DNA from: Rhodospirillaceae bacterium | Lineage (GTDB): Bacteria > Pseudomonadota > Alphaproteobacteria > Rhodospirillales > Casp-alpha2 | Direction: 5' to 3' | NCBI GenBank assembly: GCA_016845145.1 | Contig: JAERTE010000123.1 | Location: forward strand, 1-64,000 | DNA: 64,000 nucleotides | Part shown: piece by piece, positions 10,738-19,793 of the stretch | Numbering within the stretch: position 1 is the stretch's first letter | Layout: each line of letters begins with the position of its first letter | Translations under genes and position numbers: made by a program | Notes under the pieces: generated by a model | Told to the model about the DNA's origin: nothing | Seen by the model: only the letters and a program-made list of their open reading frames with translations | Database searches by the model: none

Positions 10738-11760
10738 TCACTGCCAACCGCGCTCGTAGGCGCCTGTGGTGTCTTTCTGTCCTTCGCTGACGGAAATCAA
10801 CTCGGCGACATCGACCCGTTCGCCGTCCGCTGCCGCCTCGACGGCGCGGCGAAAGGCGGCGACGACCTTGGCGACGTAGGCACGGCCCCTTTGGCGGCCT
10901 TCGATCTTCAGCGCGCTCACCCCGGCGGCGCTGAGTTCGGGCAGCAAATGCGCGACGCTGAGCGATGTCGGCTCTTCGAACAGATACGACGGCTTGCCGT
11001 GTTCCACAAACCGCCCCTTGCAAAGTGTCGGATAGGCGGCGGCTTCGCCGGCCTCAAATGTATTGATGACGCTGCCGCCCAAGCGCGATTCGAGGCGGCT
11101 GCCGCATTCCTCGTAGCGCACATGGCTGGCCGGCGAGCAGGCCCCATCCTTGTTGGGCGAGACACCCGTCACATAAGACGACAACGAGCACCGCCCTTCG
11201 GCCATGACACACAGTCCGCCGAACACGAACACCTCGGTCTCGACGGTGATCTCGCGGTTTAAGGCGGCGATTTCGGGGATGGTCAGCACGCGCGGCAAAA
11301 CCACACGGCGCACACCCAGTTCGCGTTGATAGAAATTGATTGCTTCGGGATTGGACGCGGCGGCTTGTACGGATAGATGTCGGCGCACATCGGGATGGTT
11401 GTCGGCGGCGTAGGCGGCGAGGCCGATATCGGCCAAGATCAGAGCGTCTGCATCGCGTGCCGCGGCATCATCGACAGCGCGCTTCCAAGGCTCGAAGTTA
11501 CCGGCTTCGGGGAACGTATTGACCGCAACCAACACCTTAACACCGTGTTCGTGGGCGAACTCGATGCCGGCGGAAAGTTCGTCTCGGTTGAAGTTGAGGC
11601 CGGGAAAATTGCGCGCGTTGGTTTCGTCGCGAAAACCCAGATAAACGGTGTCGGCGCCTGCCAGCACGGCGGCTTTCAAGGCGGCCGGCGTGCCGGCGGG
11701 ACAAACCAGTTCGAGGCGATTTGCCTTGGCGCGCTCGGTTTCGGGTGTGCCGCTCGTCAT
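10738..11760 (-). CDS. ubiU: O2-independent ubiquinone hydroxylation protein UbiU
   Basis: A 340-residue U32 family protein. C184, C191, C208 and C247 reproduce the 7/17/39-residue spacing of the [4Fe-4S] ligands of E. coli UbiU, and the body (LELVCPAGTPAALKAAVLAG) is typical. It forms a heterodimer with UbiV to hydroxylate the quinone ring, probably using prephenate as oxygen donor, as known for the family. The ATG overlaps the ubiT stop by 4 bp. The N-terminal 14 residues are unconserved. Confidence 0.93.
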   Translation of the reverse strand: MTSGTPETERAKANRLELVCPAGTPAALKAAVLAGADTVYLGFRDETNARNFPGLNFNRDELSAGIEFAHEHGVKVLVAVNTFPEAGNFEPWKRAVDDAAARDADALILADIGLAAYAADNHPDVRRHLSVQAAASNPEAINFYQRELGVRRVVLPRVLTIPEIAALNREITVETEVFVFGGLCVMAEGRCSLSSYVTGVSPNKDGACSPASHVRYEECGSRLESRLGGSVINTFEAGEAAAYPTLCKGRFVEHGKPSYLFEEPTSLSVAHLLPELSAAGVSALKIEGRQRGRAYVAKVVAAFRRAVEAAADGERVDVAELISVSEGQKDTTGAYERGWQ

Positions 11761-12452
11761 GTCCGGCTCCTGCCGGCCGGGGTGCGTTTTGGCGTGGGTC
11801 TCGAGGGACGGCGACCAAAGGCTTCGAGTCGTCGCTCCAGGTCATTTTGTGCGCGGGCCTGGGTATCGATGCGCCGGTTCGCCGGCTCCAGCACCGCTTC
11901 ATGAAGCGTTTTCATATCGGCTTGGGCACGTGCAAACAGCTTTGAGAGCAAGTCGAGCGCGCGCCCGACAGGTGCCGCCAATGGCCCGGCCGCGGCCAGA
12001 ACGTCGCCGATCAGGTCAACTTCGGCGTCGTCGACGGCGTTTCGCAACGCCACCACCGCTTCCGTATCGCCTTCGATCACCAGATCGCGTGAAAAGAACA
12101 AGGCGTCGCCGTCCGTTCGGCCTTCGAGCAAAGCCAACAGCGCCAGCAGCGGCCCGCGAATGGTCGTCGGCGCATCATCTGCGCGCACATCGTCGGGCAT
12201 GATGGCGGTCAATTGAGGCGATGGCCATTCGGCACGTAATATGAACTCAATAGGCAGATCGACCGGATCAATGCGGAACGTCGGATTGCCGATCCCCGAA
12301 AGCCGTTCGAAAACATCTGGGTGGCGCCCGCTGATGAGAGACATGAGCGCATCCAGCGCCAGCTGTACAGGCCCGAGCGGCAGTACGCGCATCGGCAATC
12401 CGGCGAGCAAAACGGGGCCGAGCGGTGGCGCCATGGAATTTTCTGAAGACAA
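11757..12452 (-). CDS. ubiT: Ubiquinone biosynthesis accessory factor UbiT (SCP2 domain)
   Basis: A 231-residue lipid-binding SCP2-like protein, the third partner of the anaerobic ubiquinone pathway; it is thought to bind hydrophobic quinone intermediates. The SCP2 region (about residues 45-135) contains the family-like pattern PIEFILRAEWPSPQLT and the stretch GDTEAVVALRNAVDD. A basic, proline-rich tail (RPSRPTPKRTPAGRSRT) is an extension. It is the promoter-proximal gene of ubiT-ubiU-ubiV, with 4-bp overlap to ubiU and an FNR-type box 92-105 bp upstream. Confidence 0.9.
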   Translation of the reverse strand: MSSENSMAPPLGPVLLAGLPMRVLPLGPVQLALDALMSLISGRHPDVFERLSGIGNPTFRIDPVDLPIEFILRAEWPSPQLTAIMPDDVRADDAPTTIRGPLLALLALLEGRTDGDALFFSRDLVIEGDTEAVVALRNAVDDAEVDLIGDVLAAAGPLAAPVGRALDLLSKLFARAQADMKTLHEAVLEPANRRIDTQARAQNDLERRLEAFGRRPSRPTPKRTPAGRSRT

Positions 12453-12543
12453 GGAACGGACCTCTCCGGTTGTGGAATTCGAGGCGGCTCAACGAAATAA
12501 GCGGCAAGGCTACAAAACTTATGGGCGTTCGCATGTGTGGGCA

Positions 12544-12557
12544 TTGACAATAATCAA
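12544..12557. promoter_or_regulatory. FNR/FixK-type box (TTGACAATAATCAA)
   Basis: A TTGAC-N4-ATCAA site, the common alphaproteobacterial FnrL/FixK variant, centred about 98 bp from the ubiT start and 100 bp from the divergent MFS start at 12651. Its position in the only non-coding gap of the locus supports O2-responsive control of ubiTUV and perhaps of the transporter. Confidence 0.75.
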
Positions 12558-12650
12558 TACCCCCAAGCGTCTTGACCGCTCGGCGGTTAAGCATAAGATT
12601 GCGCTCACTTTCATTTCCAGTCCCAATTGGATTTTTGAGGAGTTCGCGGC

Positions 12651-13862
12651 ATGACGCCCGCCAATCCCATGGACGGCGCTGCTGATAACCGCCGTAACGT
12701 CCTGATCCTTGCCATATGCCAGGCGCTGTCGATGAGCGGCTCGTCGCTGGTGATGACTATTTCGGCCCTGGCCGGGCAGATTCTGGCGACGGATAAGTCG
12801 CTGGCCACGGTGCCGTTGGCGCTACAGTTCACGGCAACCATGCTGAGCACCATTCCTGCATCATTGTTTATGGGCAAGGTCGGCAGGCGGGTCGGTTTCA
12901 CGCTGGGCCAGATTGTCGGCATGGTCGGTGCGGCGATCTCGTGCTGGGCGTTGTTTGAAGGTGATTTCTGGTTGTTTGCCGGCGGCAGCGCGTTGTTGGG
13001 CGTGCACAACTCATTTTGGCAATACTACCGGTTTGCCGCCGCGGATTCAGCCGGGCCCGAGCTTCGCGCCAAGGCGATCTCCTACGTCATGGCCGGGGGC
13101 GTGATTGCCGCGGTCCTGGGGCCGCAGATATCCAAATGGACGATCGACTTGTTCGATCCGATTTTGTTTGCCGGCGGCTATGCGGGCATCATTTGCCTGA
13201 GTTTCTTGACCGTGTTGCTGCTGCAGTTGGTGCGCATCCCCAAACCCAGCGCCACGAAGTTCGTCGCCGCTGGCCGGCCATTGCTGGAGATCGTGCGCCA
13301 GCCGACTTTCATTCTGGCGGTCATGACGGCGATGTTCGGCTACAGCGTCATGACGTTGGTCATGACGGCGACGCCGTTGGCTATGACGGTTTGCGGCTTT
13401 GGTTTTGACACCACGGCGAGTGTCATCCAGGGGCATATATTGGCCATGTTTGCGCCCAGTTTCTTCACCGGCCACCTGATCAAGCGCTTCGGCGTCATCA
13501 ACGTGATCATCGCCGGCACGCTGCTGAATATATCGGCCATGGCAGTGAACCTTGCCGGGATCAATGTCGCGAATTTTGCCGGCGGGCTGATTTTGCTGGG
13601 GCTTGGGTGGAACTTCATGTTCATTGGCGGCACCACGCTGGTTACCGAAACCTATCGGCCGGAAGAGCAATCCAAGGTGCAGGCGTTGAACGATTTCCTG
13701 GTGTTTTCCATGGTGGCGGCGGCGAGTTTCTCATCTGGCGCGTTGCAGGCAACGCTCGGTTGGGAGGCGGTCAACATGACGCTCTCGGTACCCATGTTCG
13801 CGGTTTTTGCGACCGCGATCTGGTACAAGATGACGTTCCCTGCAAAATCGGCTGAGAGCTAA
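12651..13862 (+). CDS. MFS transporter
   Basis: A 403-residue major facilitator with about 12 membrane segments. GAGGAG lies 8-9 bp upstream of the ATG at 12651. The loop-2 motif appears as GKVGRRVGFTLG, and the central loop (RIPKPSATKFVAAGRPLLEIVRQP) separates the two halves. It resembles drug/sugar-phosphate-type exporters, but the substrate cannot be given. It is divergent from ubiT with a shared FNR-type box, and is closed by a strong terminator at 13929-13966. Confidence 0.85.
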   Translation: MTPANPMDGAADNRRNVLILAICQALSMSGSSLVMTISALAGQILATDKSLATVPLALQFTATMLSTIPASLFMGKVGRRVGFTLGQIVGMVGAAISCWALFEGDFWLFAGGSALLGVHNSFWQYYRFAAADSAGPELRAKAISYVMAGGVIAAVLGPQISKWTIDLFDPILFAGGYAGIICLSFLTVLLLQLVRIPKPSATKFVAAGRPLLEIVRQPTFILAVMTAMFGYSVMTLVMTATPLAMTVCGFGFDTTASVIQGHILAMFAPSFFTGHLIKRFGVINVIIAGTLLNISAMAVNLAGINVANFAGGLILLGLGWNFMFIGGTTLVTETYRPEEQSKVQALNDFLVFSMVAAASFSSGALQATLGWEAVNMTLSVPMFAVFATAIWYKMTFPAKSAES

Positions 13863-13928
13863 GAAAACCGGGCTTTTCAGGCTGTCACACCGCTTGTATG
13901 GACGGGCCGGAAATGTTAAATTCCTGTG

Positions 13929-13966
13929 ACTCGGAACGGCACCAGGTCGTTCCGAGTTCATTTTTT
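13929..13966 (+). terminator. Factor-independent terminator
   Basis: A perfect 10-bp stem ACTCGGAACG (13929-13938) / CGTTCCGAGT (13948-13957) with a 9-nt loop, followed by TCA and six T. It insulates the MFS gene from gyrA. Confidence 0.93.
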
Positions 13967-13997
13967 ATAAGTCCTTGAAAATAATTGGTATTTACCT

Positions 13998-16922
13998 TTG
14001 ACCACGCCGTCTGACACGCCTCCTGAGGAGGCCCCCGAATCGCCCGAACCCGAAGACGAGCCTGCGCCTGAAACCGGTGGCGGTGATGGCGGCGATTCAG
14101 GTGTGCCGGAATCCGATGTAACGTCGGTTTCCATCGAAGATGAGATGCGCTCGTCGTACCTCGATTACGCCATGAGCGTGATCGTTTCGCGCGCGTTGCC
14201 GGACGTGCGAGACGGCTTAAAACCGGTGCACCGGCGCATCCTCTATTCCATGAAGGAAAGCGGCTACGAGTACAATAAACCGTACCGCAAATCGGCGCGT
14301 ATCGTCGGTGATGTCATGGGTAAATATCACCCGCACGGCGACCAGGCGATTTACGACGCCATGGTGCGCATGGCGCAGGATTTCTCCATGCGCCTGCCGC
14401 TGATCGACGGGCAGGGCAATTTCGGCTCCATGGACGGCGATAAGGCCGCCGCCATGCGTTACACCGAGGCCCGCATGGCGCGCTCGGCCCATGCGCTGCT
14501 TGAAGACATCGACCGCGAGACGGTGGATTTCCAACCCAACTACGACGAATCGGTTTCCGAGCCGCAGGTCCTGCCGGCGGGGTACCCGAACCTGTTGGTC
14601 AACGGCGCCGGCGGTATCGCGGTCGGCATGGCCACCAACATCCCGCCCCATAACCTGGGCGAGGTGATTGATGCGTGTTGCGCGGTAATCGATAACCCCG
14701 ACGTCACCATCGACGAGCTGATTGAAAATCACATACAGGCCCCGGATTTCCCCACCGGCGGCGTGATCTTGGGGCGCAATGGCGTGCTGTCGGCGTTCCG
14801 CACCGGACGTGGCTCGGTGGTGATGCGCGGCAAAACCTCGTTCGAGGAGGTGCGCAAGGGCCGCATGGCGATCGTCGTGCATGAAGTCCCCTATCAGGTG
14901 AACAAATCACGCATGATCGAGAACATGGCGGAAGCCGTGCGCGACAAGCGTATCGAGGGCATCTCCGATCTGCGCGACGAATCCGACCGCGATGGCGTGC
15001 GCGTGGTGATCGAACTGAAGCGCGATGTCGAGCCCGAGGTGGTGCAGGCGCAGTTGTTCAAGTTTACGCCGCTGCAGACATCGTTCGGCGTTAATATGTT
15101 GGCGCTCGATGGCGGCCAGCCGCGTTTGATGAACCTGAAGGACATTTTGGTGGCCTTCATTGCGTTCCGCGAAGAGGTCATCCGCCGTCGTACGATTTAT
15201 GAGCTTGGCAAGGCGCGTGAGCGCGCCCACGTATTGGCCGGTTTGGCTGTGGCCGTGGCTAATATCGACGATGTCATTGCGTTGATCCGTGCGGCCCCGG
15301 ACCCGGCCACGGCGCGCGCACAATTGATGGAGCGCGATTGGCCGGCCGCCGATGTGGCGCCGATGATCGCGTTGCTGGACGAACCCGGCCACGGCGTTGT
15401 CGACGGCAAGTATAAGCTCTCCGAAGCGCAGGCGCGCGCCATCCTGGAATTGCGCCTGCACCGCCTGACGGGGCTTGAGCGCGACAAGATCGGCGACGAT
15501 CTGAAAAAACTGGGTGCGGAAATCGAGGAATATCTCTCGATCCTGAGTTCCCGCGAGAAGCTTTACGGCATCCTGCGCGACGAATTGATGGCCATGCGCG
15601 AGCAGTTCGCCAACCCGCGGCGCACGATGATTGAGGAATCGGAATTCGAGCACGATATCGAAGATTTGATCCAGCGCGAAGACATGGTCGTTACGGTGAC
15701 CAATGCGGGCTACATGAAGCGCGTGCCCTTGAGCACCTACCGGGCGCAAAGGCGCGGCGGCAAAGGGCGGTCCGGCATGGCGACGCGAGATGAGGATTTC
15801 GTCAGCCAGGTGTTTGTGGTCAACACCCACACGCCGGTGCTGTTCTTCTCGTCGACGGGCATTGTTTACAAGCTCAAGGTCTACAAATTGCCCGTGGGCA
15901 CGCCGCAGTCTCGCGGCAAGGCCATGGTCAATTTGTTGCCGCTTAAGGAAGGCGAGACCATCACCACCATGATGCCGCTGCCGGAAGATGAGGATACCTG
16001 GGAGAACCTGTTCGTCATGTTCTCGACCGCATCGGGCGGGGTGAGGCGCAACCGCCTCAGTGATTTCACCAATGTCATGTCGAACGGCAAGATCGCCATG
16101 AAATTGGGCGAAGACGACAAGCTGGTGCGGGTCCGGACCTGCACCGAGGACGACGACGTGTTGCTGTCGGCGCGCGGTGGCAAGGTGATCCGTTTTCCCG
16201 TCGATGCGGTGCGTGTGTTCAACAGCCGGGCGTCGACCGGCGTGCGCGGCATAAAACTGGCGAAGGACGATGAAGTGATCGCCATGTCGGTTGTCCGCCA
16301 CGTGAAGGTCGAAATTGAGCAACGTGACCTCTATCTGCAGGCTGTCGGGGCGGCCAGGCGTTTGAAAGGCGGCGACTATACGGGCCGCGCCGAGGACAAG
16401 GCCCGCGATGAGGAACTGGCGGCACGATTGGAGCAGCCTGAATTCCGGGAAATGGCCGATAACGAAGAATTTATCCTGACCATCACCGAAGACGGCATGG
16501 GCAAGCGCACGTCGGCTTATGAGTACCGCATTGCCGGGCGGGGCGGGCAGGGGATTACCGGTATCGAGCTGGGCCGAGGTAAAAAACAGCCGCCGACGAC
16601 CATCGTCGCCGCCTTTACGGTGCTGGACACGGACCAGATCATGATGGTATCGGACGGCGGTCAGATCATTCGCTGCCCGATCGATCAGGTCAGCATTGTC
16701 GGACGCAGCGCGCGCGGTGTGACGATATTCAAGGTTGCGGACGAAGAGCGGCTGGTATCGGTGAGCCGCTTGCGTGAAGTCGAAGACGATGAAGAAGGTG
16801 AAGAAGATACTGTAGAAAATAATGGCGGCGATGCGGAAACCGATGCCGCGTTAGATACCCCAGAAGAATCTCGAGAAGAATCCCCAGCTGTAGTTGAAGG
16901 GGAACAAGAGGAAGACCAATGA
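13998..16922 (+). CDS. gyrA: DNA gyrase subunit A
   Basis: A 974-residue GyrA, the breakage-reunion subunit of gyrase. The catalytic tyrosine is Y155 (in MRYTEARM), and the C-terminal beta-pinwheel has GyrA-box-like motifs ([11 protein letters not shown]). The start is a TTG at 13998; a GTG at 14103 is the alternative, and both precede the conserved [16 protein letters not shown]. The N-terminal 45 residues and the C-terminal tail (after residue 920) are acidic and low-complexity. The residue equivalent to E. coli Ser83 is Gln116, while the Asp87 equivalent is kept as D120. Its stop overlaps coaD. Confidence 0.97.
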   Translation: MTTPSDTPPEEAPESPEPEDEPAPETGGGDGGDSGVPESDVTSVSIEDEMRSSYLDYAMSVIVSRALPDVRDGLKPVHRRILYSMKESGYEYNKPYRKSARIVGDVMGKYHPHGDQAIYDAMVRMAQDFSMRLPLIDGQGNFGSMDGDKAAAMRYTEARMARSAHALLEDIDRETVDFQPNYDESVSEPQVLPAGYPNLLVNGAGGIAVGMATNIPPHNLGEVIDACCAVIDNPDVTIDELIENHIQAPDFPTGGVILGRNGVLSAFRTGRGSVVMRGKTSFEEVRKGRMAIVVHEVPYQVNKSRMIENMAEAVRDKRIEGISDLRDESDRDGVRVVIELKRDVEPEVVQAQLFKFTPLQTSFGVNMLALDGGQPRLMNLKDILVAFIAFREEVIRRRTIYELGKARERAHVLAGLAVAVANIDDVIALIRAAPDPATARAQLMERDWPAADVAPMIALLDEPGHGVVDGKYKLSEAQARAILELRLHRLTGLERDKIGDDLKKLGAEIEEYLSILSSREKLYGILRDELMAMREQFANPRRTMIEESEFEHDIEDLIQREDMVVTVTNAGYMKRVPLSTYRAQRRGGKGRSGMATRDEDFVSQVFVVNTHTPVLFFSSTGIVYKLKVYKLPVGTPQSRGKAMVNLLPLKEGETITTMMPLPEDEDTWENLFVMFSTASGGVRRNRLSDFTNVMSNGKIAMKLGEDDKLVRVRTCTEDDDVLLSARGGKVIRFPVDAVRVFNSRASTGVRGIKLAKDDEVIAMSVVRHVKVEIEQRDLYLQAVGAARRLKGGDYTGRAEDKARDEELAARLEQPEFREMADNEEFILTITEDGMGKRTSAYEYRIAGRGGQGITGIELGRGKKQPPTTIVAAFTVLDTDQIMMVSDGGQIIRCPIDQVSIVGRSARGVTIFKVADEERLVSVSRLREVEDDEEGEEDTVENNGGDAETDAALDTPEESREESPAVVEGEQEEDQ

Positions 16923-17425
16923 GCAGAGAACGTGTAGCCGTCTATCCCGGCACCTTTGATCCCGTTACCAACGGTCATATGGATATCATCGCGCGAGGGG
17001 CGCGGTTGGTGGACCGTCTGGTCGTCGGCGTCGCCGTGAATATCGGTAAGGGACCGCTGTTCTCGCTCGAAGAGCGGGTCGAGATGGTGGAGGCTGAGGT
17101 CGCGATGCTGGAAAACGGCACCCAGACGCATATCTCGGTGGTGCCGTTCGACAATCTGTTGATGGACTTCGTCGTCAGCCAAGGCGGCAATATGGTCGTG
17201 CGGGGGCTGCGTGCCGTGTCGGATTTCGAGTATGAGTTCCAGATGGCGTCCATGAACGCGCGGCTTAACAACAAGGTCGAAACCGTGTTTCTGATGGCGT
17301 CTGAGCGCCAGCAATTCATTGCATCGCGTTTCGTCAAGGAGATCGCTCAATTGGGCGGTGATATCAGCTCTTTCGTGTCAGCCCAGGTGAACACGCGGGT
17401 GAAGGACAAAATCGCCGCACAATAA
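16919..17425 (+). CDS. coaD: Phosphopantetheine adenylyltransferase
   Basis: A 168-residue nucleotidyltransferase that makes dephospho-CoA from 4'-phosphopantetheine and ATP. The signature [16 protein letters not shown] (T/HxGH motif) sits at the N-terminus; [16 protein letters not shown] and the [14 protein letters not shown] region are typical of CoaD. The ATG overlaps the gyrA stop codon by 4 bp, so it is translationally coupled. Confidence 0.97.
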   Translation: MSRERVAVYPGTFDPVTNGHMDIIARGARLVDRLVVGVAVNIGKGPLFSLEERVEMVEAEVAMLENGTQTHISVVPFDNLLMDFVVSQGGNMVVRGLRAVSDFEYEFQMASMNARLNNKVETVFLMASERQQFIASRFVKEIAQLGGDISSFVSAQVNTRVKDKIAAQ

Positions 17426-17460
17426 ACTGCTGAAAAAATCAAAACGGGGACGAAAAGACA

Positions 17461-17489
17461 TTGACCATACCGGTCCGGCTTTTTATGTT
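17461..17489 (+). promoter_or_regulatory. Sigma-70-type promoter of tRNA-Lys
   Basis: TTGACC (17461-17466), a 17-bp spacer and TATGTT (17484-17489). The predicted start is near 17496, seven bases before the mature tRNA, with a GC-containing discriminator typical of stable RNA promoters. Confidence 0.7.
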
Positions 17490-17502
17490 CCCGCTCTCTT
17501 GA

Positions 17503-17578
17503 GCGCGCTTAGCTCAGTTGGTAGAGCACCTGACTTTTAATCAGGTTGTCACAGGTTCGATCCCTGTAGCGCGTACCA
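17503..17578 (+). tRNA. tRNA-Lys (anticodon TTT)
   Basis: A 76-nt cloverleaf: acceptor GCGCGCT paired with AGCGCGT (first pair G-U), D arm GCTC..GAGC, anticodon stem CCTGA/TCAGG with loop CTTTTAA (anticodon TTT at 17536-17538), T arm ACAGG/CCTGT with TTCGATC, discriminator A and encoded CCA at 17576-17578. Confidence 0.97.
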
Positions 17579-17590
17579 ATTAAATCAGGG

Positions 17591-17648
17591 CCTTAGCTGG
17601 AAACAGCTAGGGCCTTGGTGTTTTGGGGCAGCAAATAGGGTAGCAATT
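17591..17648 (+). other. Hairpin and paired direct repeats immediately 3' of tRNA-Lys
   Basis: A 9-bp stem, CCTTAGCTG (17591-17599) / CAGCTAGGG (17604-17612) with a GAAA loop, is followed by TTTT at 17621 and may end the tRNA transcript. Two imperfect 12-bp direct repeats follow, GGGGCAGCAAAT (17625-17636) and AGGGTAGCAATT (17637-17648). tRNA 3' flanks are common integration sites, but no integrase lies nearby. The remainder up to 17768 shows nothing. Confidence 0.4.
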
Positions 17649-17768
17649 CCTTTGAATGCCGCGCATCGGCATTTCCACAAGGCGGCCAAAATGCTACAAG
17701 CATTCGACGGACGTCCATCGGCGGGCATCCATGTGATTTCCATAGAAAAGGCCTAACCGCGCGAAGCC

Positions 17769-18176
17769 ATGATAGACGATTCCAGCCTCGACCCTGCGTC
17801 TCTGTCGTTTCTGATTGTTGATGATGATGAGTTCTCCCGCGAACTCGCCATCACGTGTCTGAAAAGCCTCGACGTGACAAGAATCGCCACGGCAGCTAAC
17901 GGTAAAGAGGCACTGGCCTATCTTGAGACCACCGAGCCCGATCCAGATATTCTGCTGGTTGATCTGTCGATGCCCGATATGGGCGGAGCCGAAATGCTAC
18001 GCCACATTGCGAAGCGAAACTTCCAAGGTGCTGCCATCCTGGTCAGTGGCCTTGAAGAGAATACGATGCTAATTGCTGAATCCGCCGCCAAATACCAGGA
18101 TATAAACGTGCTCGGTCGCGTGCGAAAACCACTGGACCCAAGGAAACTGCGCGAGGCGTTAGCCAATGCAACGTAA
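17769..18176 (+). CDS. Single-domain response regulator (CheY-like)
   Basis: A 135-residue receiver domain without an output domain. The acidic pocket is FLIVDDDEFS, the phospho-acceptor Asp lies in ILLVDLSMPDMGG, the switch Ser in AAILVSG and the conserved Lys in RVRKPLDP. It probably relays phosphate to a target or modulates motility or signalling through protein contacts. No histidine kinase is adjacent. It follows tRNA-Lys and converges on the sulfatase-like gene. Confidence 0.88.
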   Translation: MIDDSSLDPASLSFLIVDDDEFSRELAITCLKSLDVTRIATAANGKEALAYLETTEPDPDILLVDLSMPDMGGAEMLRHIAKRNFQGAAILVSGLEENTMLIAESAAKYQDINVLGRVRKPLDPRKLREALANAT

Positions 18177-18210
18177 CCCACTGCCCGCCGCGATCCACTT
18201 CGTCTAACCC

Positions 18211-19782
18211 TCACCACACTCCAAACAAATACCCCCGCTTCTTGTGCGAGTTGGTGCGCGGCTCGATCGCGGCGTTGGTGATGGTGGTGCGGGTTTTGCG
18301 GTGCCGCAGCCAATACGCCACGCGAGCTTCCATCTCATTACAGACATCGGCGTGTTCACCGGAAGCGCCCAGGTCGTTCAGTTCTTGCGGGTCGGCGGCC
18401 AGGTCGAACAGTTGGGGGCGGTAATGGTCGTAGCTGATGTATTTCCATGTGTCGGTCTTGATCATGTAGGCGCGGGTCTCGTCGGGTGCGCGGTCGAGGT
18501 AGTGCCGCGCACCTCTGAAAGCGTAATCGGCTTCGGCGAACACGGCGTCGCGCCAATTGTCGTCAGTACCGCGCAGAAGCGGCATGACCGAACGGCCTTC
18601 CAAGACATGATCCTGAGCGGGGCCGCCTAGGGCATCGACGAAAGTCGGAACGAGATCGATGGCTTCGACCATACATTCGTCCGTGGTGCCGCGCGTGGCG
18701 TCGGCGGCGCTATCGGGGTCAACGACAATCATCGGAATGCGCACGCTTTCGTCGTGGAACATCTCCTTCTCACCGAGCCAATGATCGCCCAGGTAATCGC
18801 CATGGTCGGAGGTAAACACGATCAGGGTGTCATCCATGCGACCGGATTCCTGTAGGAATGCCATCAGTCGGCCCATGTGGTCGTCGATTTCCGTGATCAG
18901 TCCCATGTAGGCCGGGATGACCCGTTGGCGTACTTCTTCGCGCGAGAAATTGACGCTTTCTTCGTGTTGCATGAAGGCCCCAACGACGGGGTGTGGGGCG
19001 GTTTTCTCTGCCTCGTTGCGGTTGGCGGGCAGGACATCGCCCGCGCCGTACATGTTGTGGTAGGGCGCCGGCGCCACATAGGGCCAGTGCGGTTTGATAT
19101 AGCTCAAGTGCATGCACCACGGCTCGTCGCCCATGTCGGTGATTGTCTGCATGGCGCGGTCGGTCATGTAGGCGGTTTCGGAGTGTTCCTTGGCGACCCG
19201 CGCCGGCAGGTTGGCGTAGCGCATGTGCCAACCCGTCAATATTTCGCCGTCCGGCCCTTCGGCGGCGTTGGCTACGGTGTGCCACGGGTTATCGCCCTCA
19301 TACCCCTGGTCGCGGAGGTATTGGTTGTAGGCGAGGTTGGGATCGGCGATCTGGTCGGGGTGCAGGCCATCATCGCGCTCCCACGGCTCGAACCCGCACT
19401 CGCTCGACAGCACGCCTTCGTAGGAGCCGGGGTCAACGCCCAGGCGTTTGAGACCCGCGCCATCGGCTTCCATGTGGGTTTTACCGATGAGCCCCGTGCG
19501 CACGCCGAGATCGCGCATGTAATCGCCCAGCGTCAACTCACCGACGCTGAGCGGCACGTTGTTGTAGGTGGCGCCGTGCGAAACCATGTAGCGGCCCGTG
19601 TAGAACGACATGCGCGATGGCCCGCACACCGGCGCCTGGCAATAGGCACGCGGGAAATTGACGCCGCGTGCCGCCAACGCGTCGATGTTGGGGGTCGAGA
19701 TCGACGGGTGGCCGTTACAACCGAGATAATCGGCGCGCAACTGGTCGCACATGATAAACAGGATGTTTCGGACCTTGCCCAT
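18211..19782 (-). CDS. Sulfatase-family hydrolase (arylsulfatase / phosphonate monoester hydrolase-like)
   Basis: A 523-residue alkaline-phosphatase-superfamily hydrolase. N-terminal metal ligands are in IMCDQLRADYLG, and the formylglycine motif is C53-G-P-S-R57 within QAPVCGPSRMSFYTGRY. The downstream metal motif VFTSDHGDYLGDHWLGEKE is intact. The C-x-P-S-R motif with this extended C-terminus resembles promiscuous phosphonate monoester hydrolase/arylsulfatase enzymes. There is no signal peptide, so it acts in the cytosol and would need a formylglycine-generating enzyme not seen here. It lies 11 bp downstream of an AraC regulator on the same strand. Confidence 0.88.
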   Translation of the reverse strand: MGKVRNILFIMCDQLRADYLGCNGHPSISTPNIDALAARGVNFPRAYCQAPVCGPSRMSFYTGRYMVSHGATYNNVPLSVGELTLGDYMRDLGVRTGLIGKTHMEADGAGLKRLGVDPGSYEGVLSSECGFEPWERDDGLHPDQIADPNLAYNQYLRDQGYEGDNPWHTVANAAEGPDGEILTGWHMRYANLPARVAKEHSETAYMTDRAMQTITDMGDEPWCMHLSYIKPHWPYVAPAPYHNMYGAGDVLPANRNEAEKTAPHPVVGAFMQHEESVNFSREEVRQRVIPAYMGLITEIDDHMGRLMAFLQESGRMDDTLIVFTSDHGDYLGDHWLGEKEMFHDESVRIPMIVVDPDSAADATRGTTDECMVEAIDLVPTFVDALGGPAQDHVLEGRSVMPLLRGTDDNWRDAVFAEADYAFRGARHYLDRAPDETRAYMIKTDTWKYISYDHYRPQLFDLAADPQELNDLGASGEHADVCNEMEARVAYWLRHRKTRTTITNAAIEPRTNSHKKRGYLFGVW

Positions 19783-19793
19783 GGAGTTCTCCT

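Noticed and set aside
14907..16322. 471-codon frame antisense to gyrA
   Set aside because: A His-rich shadow of the gyrA coding strand; gyrA is unambiguous.
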